Assembly (NCBI GenBank): GCA_035651635.1
Contig: DASRFK010000246.1
Location: 1 to 27,928, forward strand
Direction: 5' to 3'
Length of the DNA: 27,928 bases
Source of the DNA: JANXQE01 sp035651635
GTDB taxonomy: Bacteria > Verrucomicrobiota > Verrucomicrobiia > Limisphaerales > UBA8199
The notes beneath the pieces were generated by a model. That model did not search any database. It was not told the origin of the DNA and saw nothing but the letters and a program-made list of their open reading frames with translations. Both the position numbers and the translations under genes were made by a program. Positions 1-8,753 of this stretch are shown piece after piece; position 1 is the first letter of the stretch, and the number at the start of each line of letters is the position of its first letter.

Positions 1-2
1 GA

Positions 3-3000
3 ATTGGTGTGCAGGTGGCCATCGCGGCGGCCAACCCGAAACTTGGCCGTGATGTCTTCTTCGTCGATTTTCTGCTCTATGTTGGTTACTACCTGTACGG
101 AGCAGCTTCTGGTCACTACATTTTTCCCAATATCATGGAGAAGCCCGGCTTGTTTTTTCTCTTTAATGCGATTGGGGTCGGGGCGTTGGGAGCATGCATC
201 TGGCTGGCGATTGTCACCAAGGGACTGCTGAGCGAATGGCTGCCGGTGCTGATTCTGGGCGGGTTCTGGATTTTGGGCGCTTCTTTTTATCTGTATGAGC
301 CGATTGCCGGCATGACCAATCCGCCGATGGAATGGGGTTACCCGCGAACCATCGAAGGGTTCTGGCATGCGCTGAGTCGCGGCCAGTACGAACAACCTAA
401 TCCGACAAACCTGGCCACCGAGTTTGGCCGGTTTATCGATCAACTCAAGATGCTCGTCAGCGGCGTGGCCAACGAGTTCACCTGGGTTTACATGTTTCTC
501 GCGCTGGTGCCTTTTGTCTTTTACCGCAAGATGCAGAAACGCGAGCGGGCTTGGATTATCGGGCTGAGCGCGATCTATTTTTGTCTGGGTGTTTTGCTGG
601 TGATCCTGCTCAATCCCACTCCGGATCGAGCCGCGGTCGACCTGGTCAAAGTCTTCTTCTGTAATTCCCACACGATTGTGGCCGCGCTGATTGGTTACGG
701 CCTGGCCTTGACGGCAACATTCATGGCCACGCATTACACGACCTTTCGCATATGGGGTTTGCTGGGCGGTGCCGTGGCGGCCGTGCTGGGGGTGATTTCA
801 CTCTGGACCGACACTGGCCGGCTGTTCTTCGGTCCGGCGGGGGAGATCCCATTATCCCAGGTGCCGCACTACATCGGGGTTGCATTCGCCAAGAACCAGC
901 TCGGTTTGCCGGTGGTCGGCAACCTCGTCCTGGTGATCGTGCCGGTCGCCTTTGTGATTGCCCTGCTGGTTTACCAGCACCGCGGGCCCGTTCTGATCAC
1001 CCTTGGCTTGTTCCTGACCATGCCGCTTTACTCCGGCTTCGCCCATTTTTTCTCCAGCAATCAACACAATCACATGTTCGGCTACTGGTTCGGGCACGAC
1101 ATGTTCACGCCGCCTTTTAAAGGCGCCGATGGCAAACCGCTTTACCCCGAGATGGCCAAAGACGCCGTGCTTTATGGGGGCACCGATCCGGGGCGCTTTT
1201 GTCCGACCTACATGATTTTCTGCGAGAGCTTCACGCCTCATGATTGCCAGCCTAAAGAGGACCAGAAGTTCGATCGGCGCGATGTTTACATCATTACCCA
1301 GAATGCCCTCGCCGATGGCACGTACCTCGATTACATCCGCGCCCAATACAATCGCAGCAAGGAGATTGATCCGCCCTTCTTCCAGGAATTGCTCCGTTCG
1401 GACAAGGAGCGGGAGCAAGGGTATGAAACCAATTTTCTCGCGCGGTTAATCTCGCCCCTGGACACGGTGTTCGAAAGCAACGGCGCGCGCGTTGAAAAGC
1501 GACGCCGCACGTACACCTCCTGGTTTACCGCGAAGGATTTCCTGGATTTGCCCGGCCTGGCTGCGAAACTGCGCCCCGGACCAACCCAGGACGCGGTTTC
1601 AAAGTTCATTCACGACAACGTCAGTCCCGGGACGCAACAACTTTTGCAGGGGTCGGGCAACGAGAACAAGCTGGCCAGCCAGCTTGCCGCTGACTTGAAC
1701 CTCCTCATCGATCGCGAGCTGCAGACCAAAAAACGGCTGGCCGCTTTGCAACAGAAAAAGAGCGAGGTGGATCAAAAAGTCGCCGATGGCAGCACTTCTG
1801 AAAGTCTCAGGCGCAAGCAGGACGAACTGGCCAAACAGATTTCCGATCTATCCAAAATTCCACCGCTGTACGATCCGGAGCGTTTTGGCGCGGTGCAAAT
1901 TTCGCAGTATCTTCAGGATTTCATTCAACAGAATCCCCAGAGTCATACCCGCGTCCGGTTGAACCGATTGCTGCTCGAGGCGGCTTATCCTAAGGAGATC
2001 GCCAAAAGCCTGGGTGGGGTTTACCCGGATCGCGAGATTTACATCGCCACTCCCGAGGATTCACAGAAATGCTTTAACGAATATCTCGGCGACGCTCAGC
2101 GGCGCCTGCAGCATGACTCGCAATTCCCCAATGAACCCAAACAGATCAAGATGGGTGAGGACGTGCGCGTGGTGGATAACCGGGTCACGGTCGCCGGCCA
2201 GGTCGCCGTCATGGCGATCAACGGGTTGTTGACCAAGGTCATGTTCGAGCACAACCCCAAGAACGAGTTCTACGTCGAGGAAAGCTTTCCGCTGGACTGG
2301 ATGTATCCGCACCTGACGCCCTACGGGGTCATCATGAAGATCAATCGCGAGCCGCTGCCGAGCTTGCCGGAAGACGTCATGCAGCGCGATCACGAATTCT
2401 GGAAACAGTATTCCAAGCGCATGACCGGCGACATCATCGATTACGATACCTCGATCAAGCAGATCTGCGACTGGATTGAAAAGACCTATTTGCGCCATGA
2501 TTTCAATGGGTTCACCGGTGACCGCAAATTCATCCACGATGATGATGGCCAAAAGGCCTTCTCGAAGCTGCGCAGTTCTATTGGGGGCATTTATGCCTGG
2601 CGCTTGAGCCCGCAGGCGCCCCCACAGTACCGTCCCAAATCCGAAGCCGAATTCCAACGGCTGCTTAAGGAAGCGGAATTCACGTTTCGCCAGGCGTTCG
2701 CGTTTTGCCCCTATAGCCCCGAGGCCCTTTTTCGCTACGTCAACCTGCTCCTGCCGCTCAGTCGCGTTGACGATGCCCTGCTTCTGACTGAAACCTGCCT
2801 AAAGCTGGACCCGTACAACGCCCAGGTCCTTGGCCTGGCCGATAACCTGCGCAGCATTAAAAGCCAGATCGGCATGCAGCCTAGAAACGATTTGCCTGCC
2901 TTGGAGCAGGAAGTGAGCAAGAATCCCAATAACTCGCAAGCCGCCGTCCAGCTGGCCAGTGTCTATGTTCAGATGCAGCAAACCGGCCGAGCGGTTCAAC

Positions 3001-3344
3001 TGCTGGACACAATCCTGAGCAATCCGTCGCCCCCGCCCAACGTGATGATCCATGCCGCCCAACTTCTCAATCAGCTCGGGGATTTCCCCAAGCTTGAGGC
3101 CGCGCTGGAAAAGCTCACCAAAGTCAATCCTCAAAGCGTGGAGGCGTGGTACGACCTCTCCGCCATGAAAGCTAATCTGGGTAAAAATCCGGAAGCCTTG
3201 ACCGCTTTGGCCCGTTGCCTCGAACTGAATGCCGAACGGCTTAAGCGCGATCCAAAGGCTACCGACTTATCGAATAACGCGCGTCAGGAACTCCGATTCA
3301 GTGCCCTGCGCAATACTCCCGAATTCAAAAAGCTGCTTCCATAG
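3..3344 (+). CDS. DUF2723/TMEM260-like membrane protein with C-terminal TPRs (5' truncated)
   Basis: The frame is open to the window edge; a GTG at position 9 is only the first possible start, and the true start probably lies upstream. From that GTG, 1111 residues are visible. The first ~350 residues carry about eight hydrophobic segments (near 48-70, 77-95, 158-175, 183-203, 215-240, 250-268, 300-345). Residues ~97-128 contain NPPMEWGYPRT followed by GQYEQPNP, which matches the conserved loop of DUF2723 proteins (TMEM260-like, GT117 O-mannosyltransferase-type). A charged coiled-coil-like stretch lies near 570-620. The last ~230 residues look like TPR units (for example LLLTETCLKLDPYNAQVLGL). 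Family knowledge suggests a membrane protein with an extracytoplasmic tail that may glycosylate exported proteins; the substrate is unknown. Compared with relatives, roughly 150-200 N-terminal residues are probably missing. It converges on the next gene with a 30-bp gap. Confidence 0.85.
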   Translation: MGVQVAIAAANPKLGRDVFFVDFLLYVGYYLYGAASGHYIFPNIMEKPGLFFLFNAIGVGALGACIWLAIVTKGLLSEWLPVLILGGFWILGASFYLYEPIAGMTNPPMEWGYPRTIEGFWHALSRGQYEQPNPTNLATEFGRFIDQLKMLVSGVANEFTWVYMFLALVPFVFYRKMQKRERAWIIGLSAIYFCLGVLLVILLNPTPDRAAVDLVKVFFCNSHTIVAALIGYGLALTATFMATHYTTFRIWGLLGGAVAAVLGVISLWTDTGRLFFGPAGEIPLSQVPHYIGVAFAKNQLGLPVVGNLVLVIVPVAFVIALLVYQHRGPVLITLGLFLTMPLYSGFAHFFSSNQHNHMFGYWFGHDMFTPPFKGADGKPLYPEMAKDAVLYGGTDPGRFCPTYMIFCESFTPHDCQPKEDQKFDRRDVYIITQNALADGTYLDYIRAQYNRSKEIDPPFFQELLRSDKEREQGYETNFLARLISPLDTVFESNGARVEKRRRTYTSWFTAKDFLDLPGLAAKLRPGPTQDAVSKFIHDNVSPGTQQLLQGSGNENKLASQLAADLNLLIDRELQTKKRLAALQQKKSEVDQKVADGSTSESLRRKQDELAKQISDLSKIPPLYDPERFGAVQISQYLQDFIQQNPQSHTRVRLNRLLLEAAYPKEIAKSLGGVYPDREIYIATPEDSQKCFNEYLGDAQRRLQHDSQFPNEPKQIKMGEDVRVVDNRVTVAGQVAVMAINGLLTKVMFEHNPKNEFYVEESFPLDWMYPHLTPYGVIMKINREPLPSLPEDVMQRDHEFWKQYSKRMTGDIIDYDTSIKQICDWIEKTYLRHDFNGFTGDRKFIHDDDGQKAFSKLRSSIGGIYAWRLSPQAPPQYRPKSEAEFQRLLKEAEFTFRQAFAFCPYSPEALFRYVNLLLPLSRVDDALLLTETCLKLDPYNAQVLGLADNLRSIKSQIGMQPRNDLPALEQEVSKNPNNSQAAVQLASVYVQMQQTGRAVQLLDTILSNPSPPPNVMIHAAQLLNQLGDFPKLEAALEKLTKVNPQSVEAWYDLSAMKANLGKNPEALTALARCLELNAERLKRDPKATDLSNNARQELRFSALRNTPEFKKLLP

Positions 3345-3374
3345 CGGACGCACGCAACGGGGCGACACGCACAT

Positions 3375-4526
3375 TCAACTGACAGGGATAGGCGCTTCCT
3401 TGGAGGGCTGCCTCGGCGGCCTCATGGCTTCGCCCGTGACTTCGGAGACTGTTAGAGGTTTGTCGAGCGAAGGCGCCGCGACTGGCGGGCTCGCGGGGAC
3501 AACTGACTTCGCTGAAGTAGTGGAAGAGGCGCTTTCAGCTGGCTTGCCCCGCACGCCAAGCTCAGGTGACGGGACCGTTGCAGGAACCTCGCCGAATTTC
3601 GAGTCTGCCGAAGCAGATGATTGCGGTGTTGAGGAGCATTTATCGGCGATTGCCGGCGCAGGGACAGAGATTCGCTGCCAGACAGCCCTACACGCCATGA
3701 CTATCCCATCCACAGGTACTTTGCTGACGAGAAAACGGATCGCGGGGGTCATACTCGCGAGCAGCGGAACCAGCAGCTCCCTTATCGAGCGGCGTTGAGG
3801 CTTTTCTGGAGCCAACATCCCGAAGGGCGCTTCGGGCTGGATAGCCGATTCTCTTAACTTGAATTCGCTTGGGAGGGAAAGTTCGTCCTTGCGGCCTTTG
3901 CGGATAGAAAGCCTGGAGCGTCGCTTGGCAATGAAAAAGAGGGCGACAGCCCCGGCCCCAACGGCTATTCCGAGGCAAAGCGGAACGGCGATGCGACTCG
4001 AACGGGGTTGGGGCGGACGTGGTGGCCCTTTTATGACCATCGCGGCGGCTGCTTCGCGGGGAATGTAGGTCACTGTGGTCTGCTGCGTCGGCGTGTTGGC
4101 GACTGAATTGGTGACTCTATGACTCGATTGCACCTTGGCCGGGGCAGTTGTCACACGAAGGTTCTGATTGCTCTTAGCCGGCCGGGTCTTCGGAGCAGGA
4201 TTCAAGGCGGGCGCCGGCAGAGGGTCGGCGATTGCGGTTCGCACGGGTAGCGGCTGAGGTGGGGTACCGGGCGAAGTGGCAGTTGTATCAGTTGTGGCTA
4301 ATGGCGGCGGCGGAGGTGCCGCAACCTGGCTGCTGCTTGGGGCCACGATGGTGACGGTGGGAGGCGCAGCGGTTTGTCGGTTAGCCGCCGGTTTCAGCAG
4401 GTTACAACCGCAGACGACGATGCACACCAAGACCCACCACCAGCACCGTCTCTGGTGCGGCACATAGGCGCGGACCGGCCAGGACTGCTTCTGACGTTTC
4501 TGTCCCGCAGTGACCCTAGTGTCCAT
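3375..4526 (-). CDS. Pro/Ala-rich membrane or lipoprotein of unknown function
   Basis: This is a 383-residue protein starting at ATG 4526. I do not recognise a family. A basic N-terminus is followed by a hydrophobic run (WWWVLVCIVVCGC, residues ~29-41). It ends in V-C-G-C, a slightly non-standard lipobox, so lipidation at Cys41 is possible. Residues ~45-175 are low complexity, rich in Pro, Ala and Thr. A second clear membrane segment (IAVPLCLGIAVGAGAVALFF, about residues 177-200) is followed by a positive stop-transfer KRRSRLSIRKGRK. The C-terminal ~180 residues are again Ser/Pro/Ala-rich. Two membrane anchors flanking a disordered linker would suit an envelope-spanning or tethering protein, but that is inference. 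No catalytic motif is visible. Opposite-strand frames are open too, so the call rests on the coherent membrane topology. It is convergent with the DUF2723 gene and divergent from the racemase-like gene. Confidence 0.6.
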   Translation of the reverse strand: MDTRVTAGQKRQKQSWPVRAYVPHQRRCWWWVLVCIVVCGCNLLKPAANRQTAAPPTVTIVAPSSSQVAAPPPPPLATTDTTATSPGTPPQPLPVRTAIADPLPAPALNPAPKTRPAKSNQNLRVTTAPAKVQSSHRVTNSVANTPTQQTTVTYIPREAAAAMVIKGPPRPPQPRSSRIAVPLCLGIAVGAGAVALFFIAKRRSRLSIRKGRKDELSLPSEFKLRESAIQPEAPFGMLAPEKPQRRSIRELLVPLLASMTPAIRFLVSKVPVDGIVMACRAVWQRISVPAPAIADKCSSTPQSSASADSKFGEVPATVPSPELGVRGKPAESASSTTSAKSVVPASPPVAAPSLDKPLTVSEVTGEAMRPPRQPSKEAPIPVS

Positions 4527-4781
4527 TAATTTGACTCTTCGCGTGCATGCGCAAGGCGTTGAGACCCCGCACTGAAGCGCGTAGTAGCATGCGGTAAGCC
4601 AGATGGCTGAGGGGTTAAAGGCTGGTTAAAGGCACGTCACCCCAAATCCAGTGTTCACTCGAAGTTTCATCGGCGCGTTGGTGGATAAGAGCGCAAACCA
4701 CAGGCTCTGCCGTGCGGCCTCGCTTCGCGTAAACCCCGCTTGAACGCCGGTCGAGCCTGTGTTCTGATGGCGCATCATCCT

Positions 4782-6068
4782 ATGAAACCCAATCGGCGCC
4801 AGTTCGTTAAAACGAACCTGCTCGGCGGTTTGGCGGCAGCCCTGCCACTCACTGAATTCGGCGCGTTCGACGCCCAGGGACCTTCGAGTAGCCCGAATCC
4901 CCGTTATGCCAGGCTCGACGAAATCCTGAAGCAGCCGGTTCTCAAACGGGAATTGTTTACCACCCCGATTATTATCGAGAGCCTCGAGTTGCTTCGGTAT
5001 CGGGACGATTTCCTGTGCCGCGTGCGCTCGCGCGATGGAGCGGAGGGCATTTCGGTCGGGCACAGCGAACTCAACGCGCTCTACCCAATCTTTCTCCACA
5101 AGCTGCGCCCGTTTTTTCTCGGGAAAGACGCGCGGGACCTCGACCTGCTCCTGGAACGGGTTTTCATTTATGGTTTCAATTTCCGGTACAACGGCATTTC
5201 GCTCGGCACACCTCTGGCCACGATTGAGTTTGCCCTCCTGGATCTCCTGGGCCGCATCGCCGGCAAGCCGCTCGGCCAGCTAATCGGCGATCTTCATCGC
5301 CGCGAAGTATCAGTCTACCAGGCCACTGAGTACCGCGAAAAATCCGTCGAGGAATCTCTGGATCTCATCAAGCGTGACGTGGCTGAGTACAATGCTCGCG
5401 CCCTTAAGATTAAGATCGGCGGACTCATGTTCATGACCACCGATATCAACGCCGTTGCCCCGCCCGGACGCACCGAAGCCATGATTCCCCTGATTCGAAA
5501 GACTTTTGGCGACTCCATGGCGTTGTTTGCCGACGCCAACGGCTTTTATTCGGTCGAGGAAGCTATTCGAGTTGGCAAGCTGCTTCAGGAATATCGGTAC
5601 GGATTCTTTGAAGAGCCTGTCATGTTCGAGTGGCGTGAGGAGACCAGGCAGGTTGCCGATTCTCTTTCGCTCCCGATTGCGCTAGGCGAACAGGAATATA
5701 GCTTGCATGGCTTTCGCTGGCTGATTGCCAACGATGCCATCCAAATCGTCCAGCCCGATAATTATTACTTCGGCGGCATGATTCGCTCCATGAAAGTGGC
5801 TCGCATGGCTCAAGCCTTCGGCAAGCAATGCACCCCTCACATGTCCGGCGGCGGCCTGGGCTTTTTGTACATGATGCATTTTGTCTCTGTGCTGCCCAAT
5901 GCCATGCCGCATCATGAATTCAAAGGCCTGCGCACCAACGTGCGATTCGAGTGTAAAACTTCGCCCCTCAAGGTGACCGATGGCAAAATCCAAGCCCCCA
6001 CCGGCCCGGGCCTGGGTGTGGACCTCGATCCGGATTACATCAAAAAACATCAGCAGGTAAGCGGCTGA
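4782..6068 (+). CDS. Tat-exported mandelate racemase/muconate lactonizing enzyme-family protein
   Basis: This is a 428-residue enolase-superfamily enzyme. I chose ATG 4782 because it gives MKPNRRQFVK and then a hydrophobic stretch, a twin-arginine signal peptide; an in-frame ATG (4767) and TTG (4740) lie just upstream. The visible catalytic set in this numbering is K209-I-K211 (LKIKIGG), metal ligands D251 (ADANG), E277 (FEEP) and E303 (LGEQE), and a likely Asp-His dyad of D326 (VQPDN) and H353 (CTPHMSGGG). That matches the mandelate-racemase subgroup, whose members abstract the proton alpha to a carboxylate of sugar acids with Mg2+. The N-terminal capping domain spans about residues 45-165 and the barrel about 175-400. 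The substrate cannot be told from sequence. The Tat signal implies folding in the cytoplasm and export. No sugar-catabolism genes adjoin it, so the pathway is unknown. Confidence 0.85.
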   Translation: MKPNRRQFVKTNLLGGLAAALPLTEFGAFDAQGPSSSPNPRYARLDEILKQPVLKRELFTTPIIIESLELLRYRDDFLCRVRSRDGAEGISVGHSELNALYPIFLHKLRPFFLGKDARDLDLLLERVFIYGFNFRYNGISLGTPLATIEFALLDLLGRIAGKPLGQLIGDLHRREVSVYQATEYREKSVEESLDLIKRDVAEYNARALKIKIGGLMFMTTDINAVAPPGRTEAMIPLIRKTFGDSMALFADANGFYSVEEAIRVGKLLQEYRYGFFEEPVMFEWREETRQVADSLSLPIALGEQEYSLHGFRWLIANDAIQIVQPDNYYFGGMIRSMKVARMAQAFGKQCTPHMSGGGLGFLYMMHFVSVLPNAMPHHEFKGLRTNVRFECKTSPLKVTDGKIQAPTGPGLGVDLDPDYIKKHQQVSG

Positions 6069-6572
6069 CGGAACGTACTCTCAAGCTCGTGACTGGGTGG
6101 ATTTTTGCAGAACCGCGTACGCCATTAATCCTTGCACGTTATATGGATAGTGCCGGCTGGTGAAGGCGTATCTTGGCGGAGGGTGCGATTAGAAGTGTCG
6201 GTCTTGGCTGAAGCCGAAAAAAGCGGTAGAGGGCTGCCGCAGTCCAAAACGCAAGCGCGACACGGGCGCGGGCCTCGAGAACCGAAGGTTTTGGAGTGCG
6301 GCAGCCCTCCCCATGAACCTTAAAATTGGTTCGTTGATTACTAAGCACTTGCATGTTTCGAGGTTCAGGGGTTCAATGCGCGAATTCTTCGGGGAATTCT
6401 CTGCCGCTTTTCTGCCGCTCAACACCGAATGACCGACAGATTTAATCACACCCCTTGGCGGAGATTAGGTGCTTCGCCCCGCGGCACCACGGCACCGTAT
6501 TTGCTGTCCCTTCTTGCACCGGAGCGGAAAAAACCCGGGCCAGGACTGCACAAATTCGACAAATACCAAGCA
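6069..6572. other. Gene-free interval with an inverted repeat
   Basis: About 500 bp lie between the racemase-like gene and the next gene. The only structure I can support is the long inverted repeat at 6229-6309. The downstream frame stays open back to an ATG at 6429, so the following gene could start there. Those 48 extra codons look atypical and place a non-hydrophobic, Pro-rich stretch before the membrane anchor, so I treat them as non-coding. No RNA gene was recognised. Confidence 0.5.
6229..6309. repeat. Long inverted repeat (ECG-type hairpin)
   Basis: The left arm at 6229-6250 and right arm at 6288-6309 are reverse complements over 22 bp with one mismatch, around a 37-nt GC-rich loop. 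The right arm contains GTTTTGGAGTGCGGC. The same core recurs in both arms of the 204-bp tandem repeats at 20201-20885, so this looks like one member of a dispersed repeat family. It could act as a transcriptional hairpin after the racemase-like gene, although no T-tract follows it. Confidence 0.75.
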
Positions 6573-8720
6573 ATGAGCAAAACGACTGGGCGTCGGGAAA
6601 TCGCTGGCACCACGCTGGCGGCTCAATTGTGGGCTTGGTCTTTGCGTTCGCCGGTTGTTGGCAGGGTTCTACTAATTCTCGCCATAACCGGCATGGTTGT
6701 CCTTTTCTACACAATAGAAAACAAGCTGGGCCAGCGCGCTTGGAAAAGGTGCAAACAGGCGCTCGCAGCACAAGGCGCGGTGTCGGATGAAGGAGCGCAG
6801 GCTTCACACCTGATCCCGGATGAGCTCAATATCCTCAAAGTGCCTGAGATGTCGGAATGGTTCCTCGGCCAGGCCCCAAACCTATTAGTCTCCCGCTTGA
6901 ACGCGGCCCGGAGACAAGCACAAGACAGCTCGGACTTGATCGAAATCACCATTGTCGCCCCGACAAACCGGACGGCTTTGGCTGGTTCGAATCTCTGCCT
7001 TGATTACGACCCGCCGCTACTCGGGCTTGCTGATGCAATGGAACCCGGCGCTGCTGCGGATCCGCCACAAGTGATTCCGCTTATCGTTATGGATGCGGTG
7101 CCGCTATCGCTTGCCATTAAGAATCTCGCCTTGCAGGGCGGCCGCAAGTATGTGCTCGATTCGAATATCATTTCCTCCTGGGAAAAAGCGGGGCTGCCAG
7201 AGCCAACCGTCAATGTTCGGTGGGAAAAGGTAACGGCCTTCCAAGCGCTGATGGTGTTGCTGCAGAATTACAATCTCGCGTGGCTGGAAAATCCAACCAA
7301 CCATGTCGGTCGTATCTCTATCAAGTCCGGATTTTCCGGCCTGGTTCAATGGACCCCTTCCGCCCGTGAGCAGATTCAAAAGATTGTGGCGCAAGTCTCT
7401 TCCCTCACTTCTCCCGACGTCCGTACCCTGAAAGCCGGCCAGGGCTTTGTCTTGTATTGCCAGGACGACCCCGACGCGGGCACGCCCATCCACCGCGCGC
7501 AAATCACGATCCGCTCCGCGAATGTTCCCAGTGTGAAGGAGGTCGAAGCATTTTTTCCAGGCGCCCTGCCGCGATTCCGGGGAACATTGCCGTTGCGGGC
7601 CTTGCCCTCAGGCACCAACACCTTTCGCATATTCGCCGATCCTCCCCTCTTTTGCTCCGCCAAGGATTACCTGGCGCAGACCGATCCCTTCAAACCTGAA
7701 TTTGATCTCATGCGCGAAGCTTTGAAACGGCCTTACGCCCGCGTCGATGCCGACTATAGCCGCACTCTGCTCACTCCGCCTCGCAACTATGTCAGCGCTC
7801 GGGTTGTTTCGCAGACTCTCGCCACGCGCGCGCAAGCTTATCTTTTGCTTGGCCAACCCGAACAAGCTTTGCGGGAATTGACACTCCTCCACGATTTATC
7901 GGCGGTGGTTGAAGCCGAACCGCTCAGCCTGGTCTCCGCCATGATCGAAGTAGCAATAACGGGTCTATATGTCGACGTAATCCACGACGGTTTGCGCCTG
8001 GGCGCCTGGCGCGACTCAGAATTGGTTGCGCTCCAGGGACAGCTTGAAAAAATCCATCTGGCGCCATTGTTCGTAAACGGACTTTCCAACGAACGGTGGG
8101 CGATTTGTCGGACCATCGAGACCGCCAGTGCCAATGATTTCGCCACCGTATTCGACCCGAACCATGCGCAGGGAAGCTTGCGGCAAAAGCTCATGAGCCC
8201 GGGCTTTTGCCTCCTGACCTTCGGGCCGCGGGGCTGGCGATACCAAAGCATGACGGCGTGCGCTAAACTGATGCAAAGCAGTATCGCCTGCTTCGATCAC
8301 CGAACTCAAACTCTGCGACCGGCCGCCCTGGAGCGAGCCGATACCGATGCCGAGTCGGCTTTTCAACGCCGCTCCCCAAGAACCACCTTGGCCTGGATCG
8401 CCATGCCTAGCTTCTTCCGCGCCTGGCAAACCACGTCTCATCGCCAAACCTCGGTGGACCAGGCGTTCATCGCCTGCGCCCTCGAACGCTTTCGCCTCTC
8501 CCGGGGCGAGTATCCGAGTGACCTGGCGTCCCTCACGCCTGGATTTGCCGAGCGCATCCCCCGCGCGATCATCAGCGAAGACGGCTTCCATTATCGGCGA
8601 GTCGATGCCAGCCATTTCACTCTCTATTGTGTTGGCTGGAGCAAAACCGATAGGAGCAAGACTGAACCCAGCAATAATTCTCTGGCGCAATATGCAAAAG
8701 GGGATTGGGCTTGGAACTAA
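6573..8720 (+). CDS. Membrane-anchored protein with secretin-STN-like segment, unknown function
   Basis: This is a 715-residue protein. I chose ATG 6573 (MSKTTGRREIAG) because a short basic cytoplasmic N-terminus then leads into one membrane helix (VVGRVLLILAITGMVVLFY, about residues 28-46). Residues ~166-250 read like the small STN/secretin N-terminal fold: MDAVPLSLAIKNLALQGG, then VNVRWEKVTAFQALMVLLQ and YNLAWLE. This segment is usually found in TonB-dependent receptors and type II/IV pilus secretins. No secretin pore domain follows. The middle (about 380-600) is alpha-helical and unrecognised. Near residues 640-667 there is FRLSRGEYPSDLASLTPGF, a 'grows-with-PxxLxxL' segment common in uncharacterised Verrucomicrobia and Planctomycetes proteins. 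The bulk is probably periplasmic. It converges on the prepilin-like gene with a 33-bp gap, but a functional link to pili is only a guess. Confidence 0.65.
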   Translation: MSKTTGRREIAGTTLAAQLWAWSLRSPVVGRVLLILAITGMVVLFYTIENKLGQRAWKRCKQALAAQGAVSDEGAQASHLIPDELNILKVPEMSEWFLGQAPNLLVSRLNAARRQAQDSSDLIEITIVAPTNRTALAGSNLCLDYDPPLLGLADAMEPGAAADPPQVIPLIVMDAVPLSLAIKNLALQGGRKYVLDSNIISSWEKAGLPEPTVNVRWEKVTAFQALMVLLQNYNLAWLENPTNHVGRISIKSGFSGLVQWTPSAREQIQKIVAQVSSLTSPDVRTLKAGQGFVLYCQDDPDAGTPIHRAQITIRSANVPSVKEVEAFFPGALPRFRGTLPLRALPSGTNTFRIFADPPLFCSAKDYLAQTDPFKPEFDLMREALKRPYARVDADYSRTLLTPPRNYVSARVVSQTLATRAQAYLLLGQPEQALRELTLLHDLSAVVEAEPLSLVSAMIEVAITGLYVDVIHDGLRLGAWRDSELVALQGQLEKIHLAPLFVNGLSNERWAICRTIETASANDFATVFDPNHAQGSLRQKLMSPGFCLLTFGPRGWRYQSMTACAKLMQSSIACFDHRTQTLRPAALERADTDAESAFQRRSPRTTLAWIAMPSFFRAWQTTSHRQTSVDQAFIACALERFRLSRGEYPSDLASLTPGFAERIPRAIISEDGFHYRRVDASHFTLYCVGWSKTDRSKTEPSNNSLAQYAKGDWAWN

Positions 8721-8753
8721 TCTGACGCTCGAATCCGGCTTTGACAGTGCCTC

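Noticed and set aside
852..1418. 188-residue minus-strand frame
   Set aside because: It lies opposite the DUF2723-type coding sequence, whose membrane segments and motifs are coherent.
4613..4633. Tandem GGTTAAAGGCT repeat as an operator
   Set aside because: Just two ~10-bp copies, with no known regulator site and no promoter around it.
4626..5099. 157-residue minus-strand frame
   Set aside because: It overlaps the racemase-like gene N-terminus and has no family resemblance.
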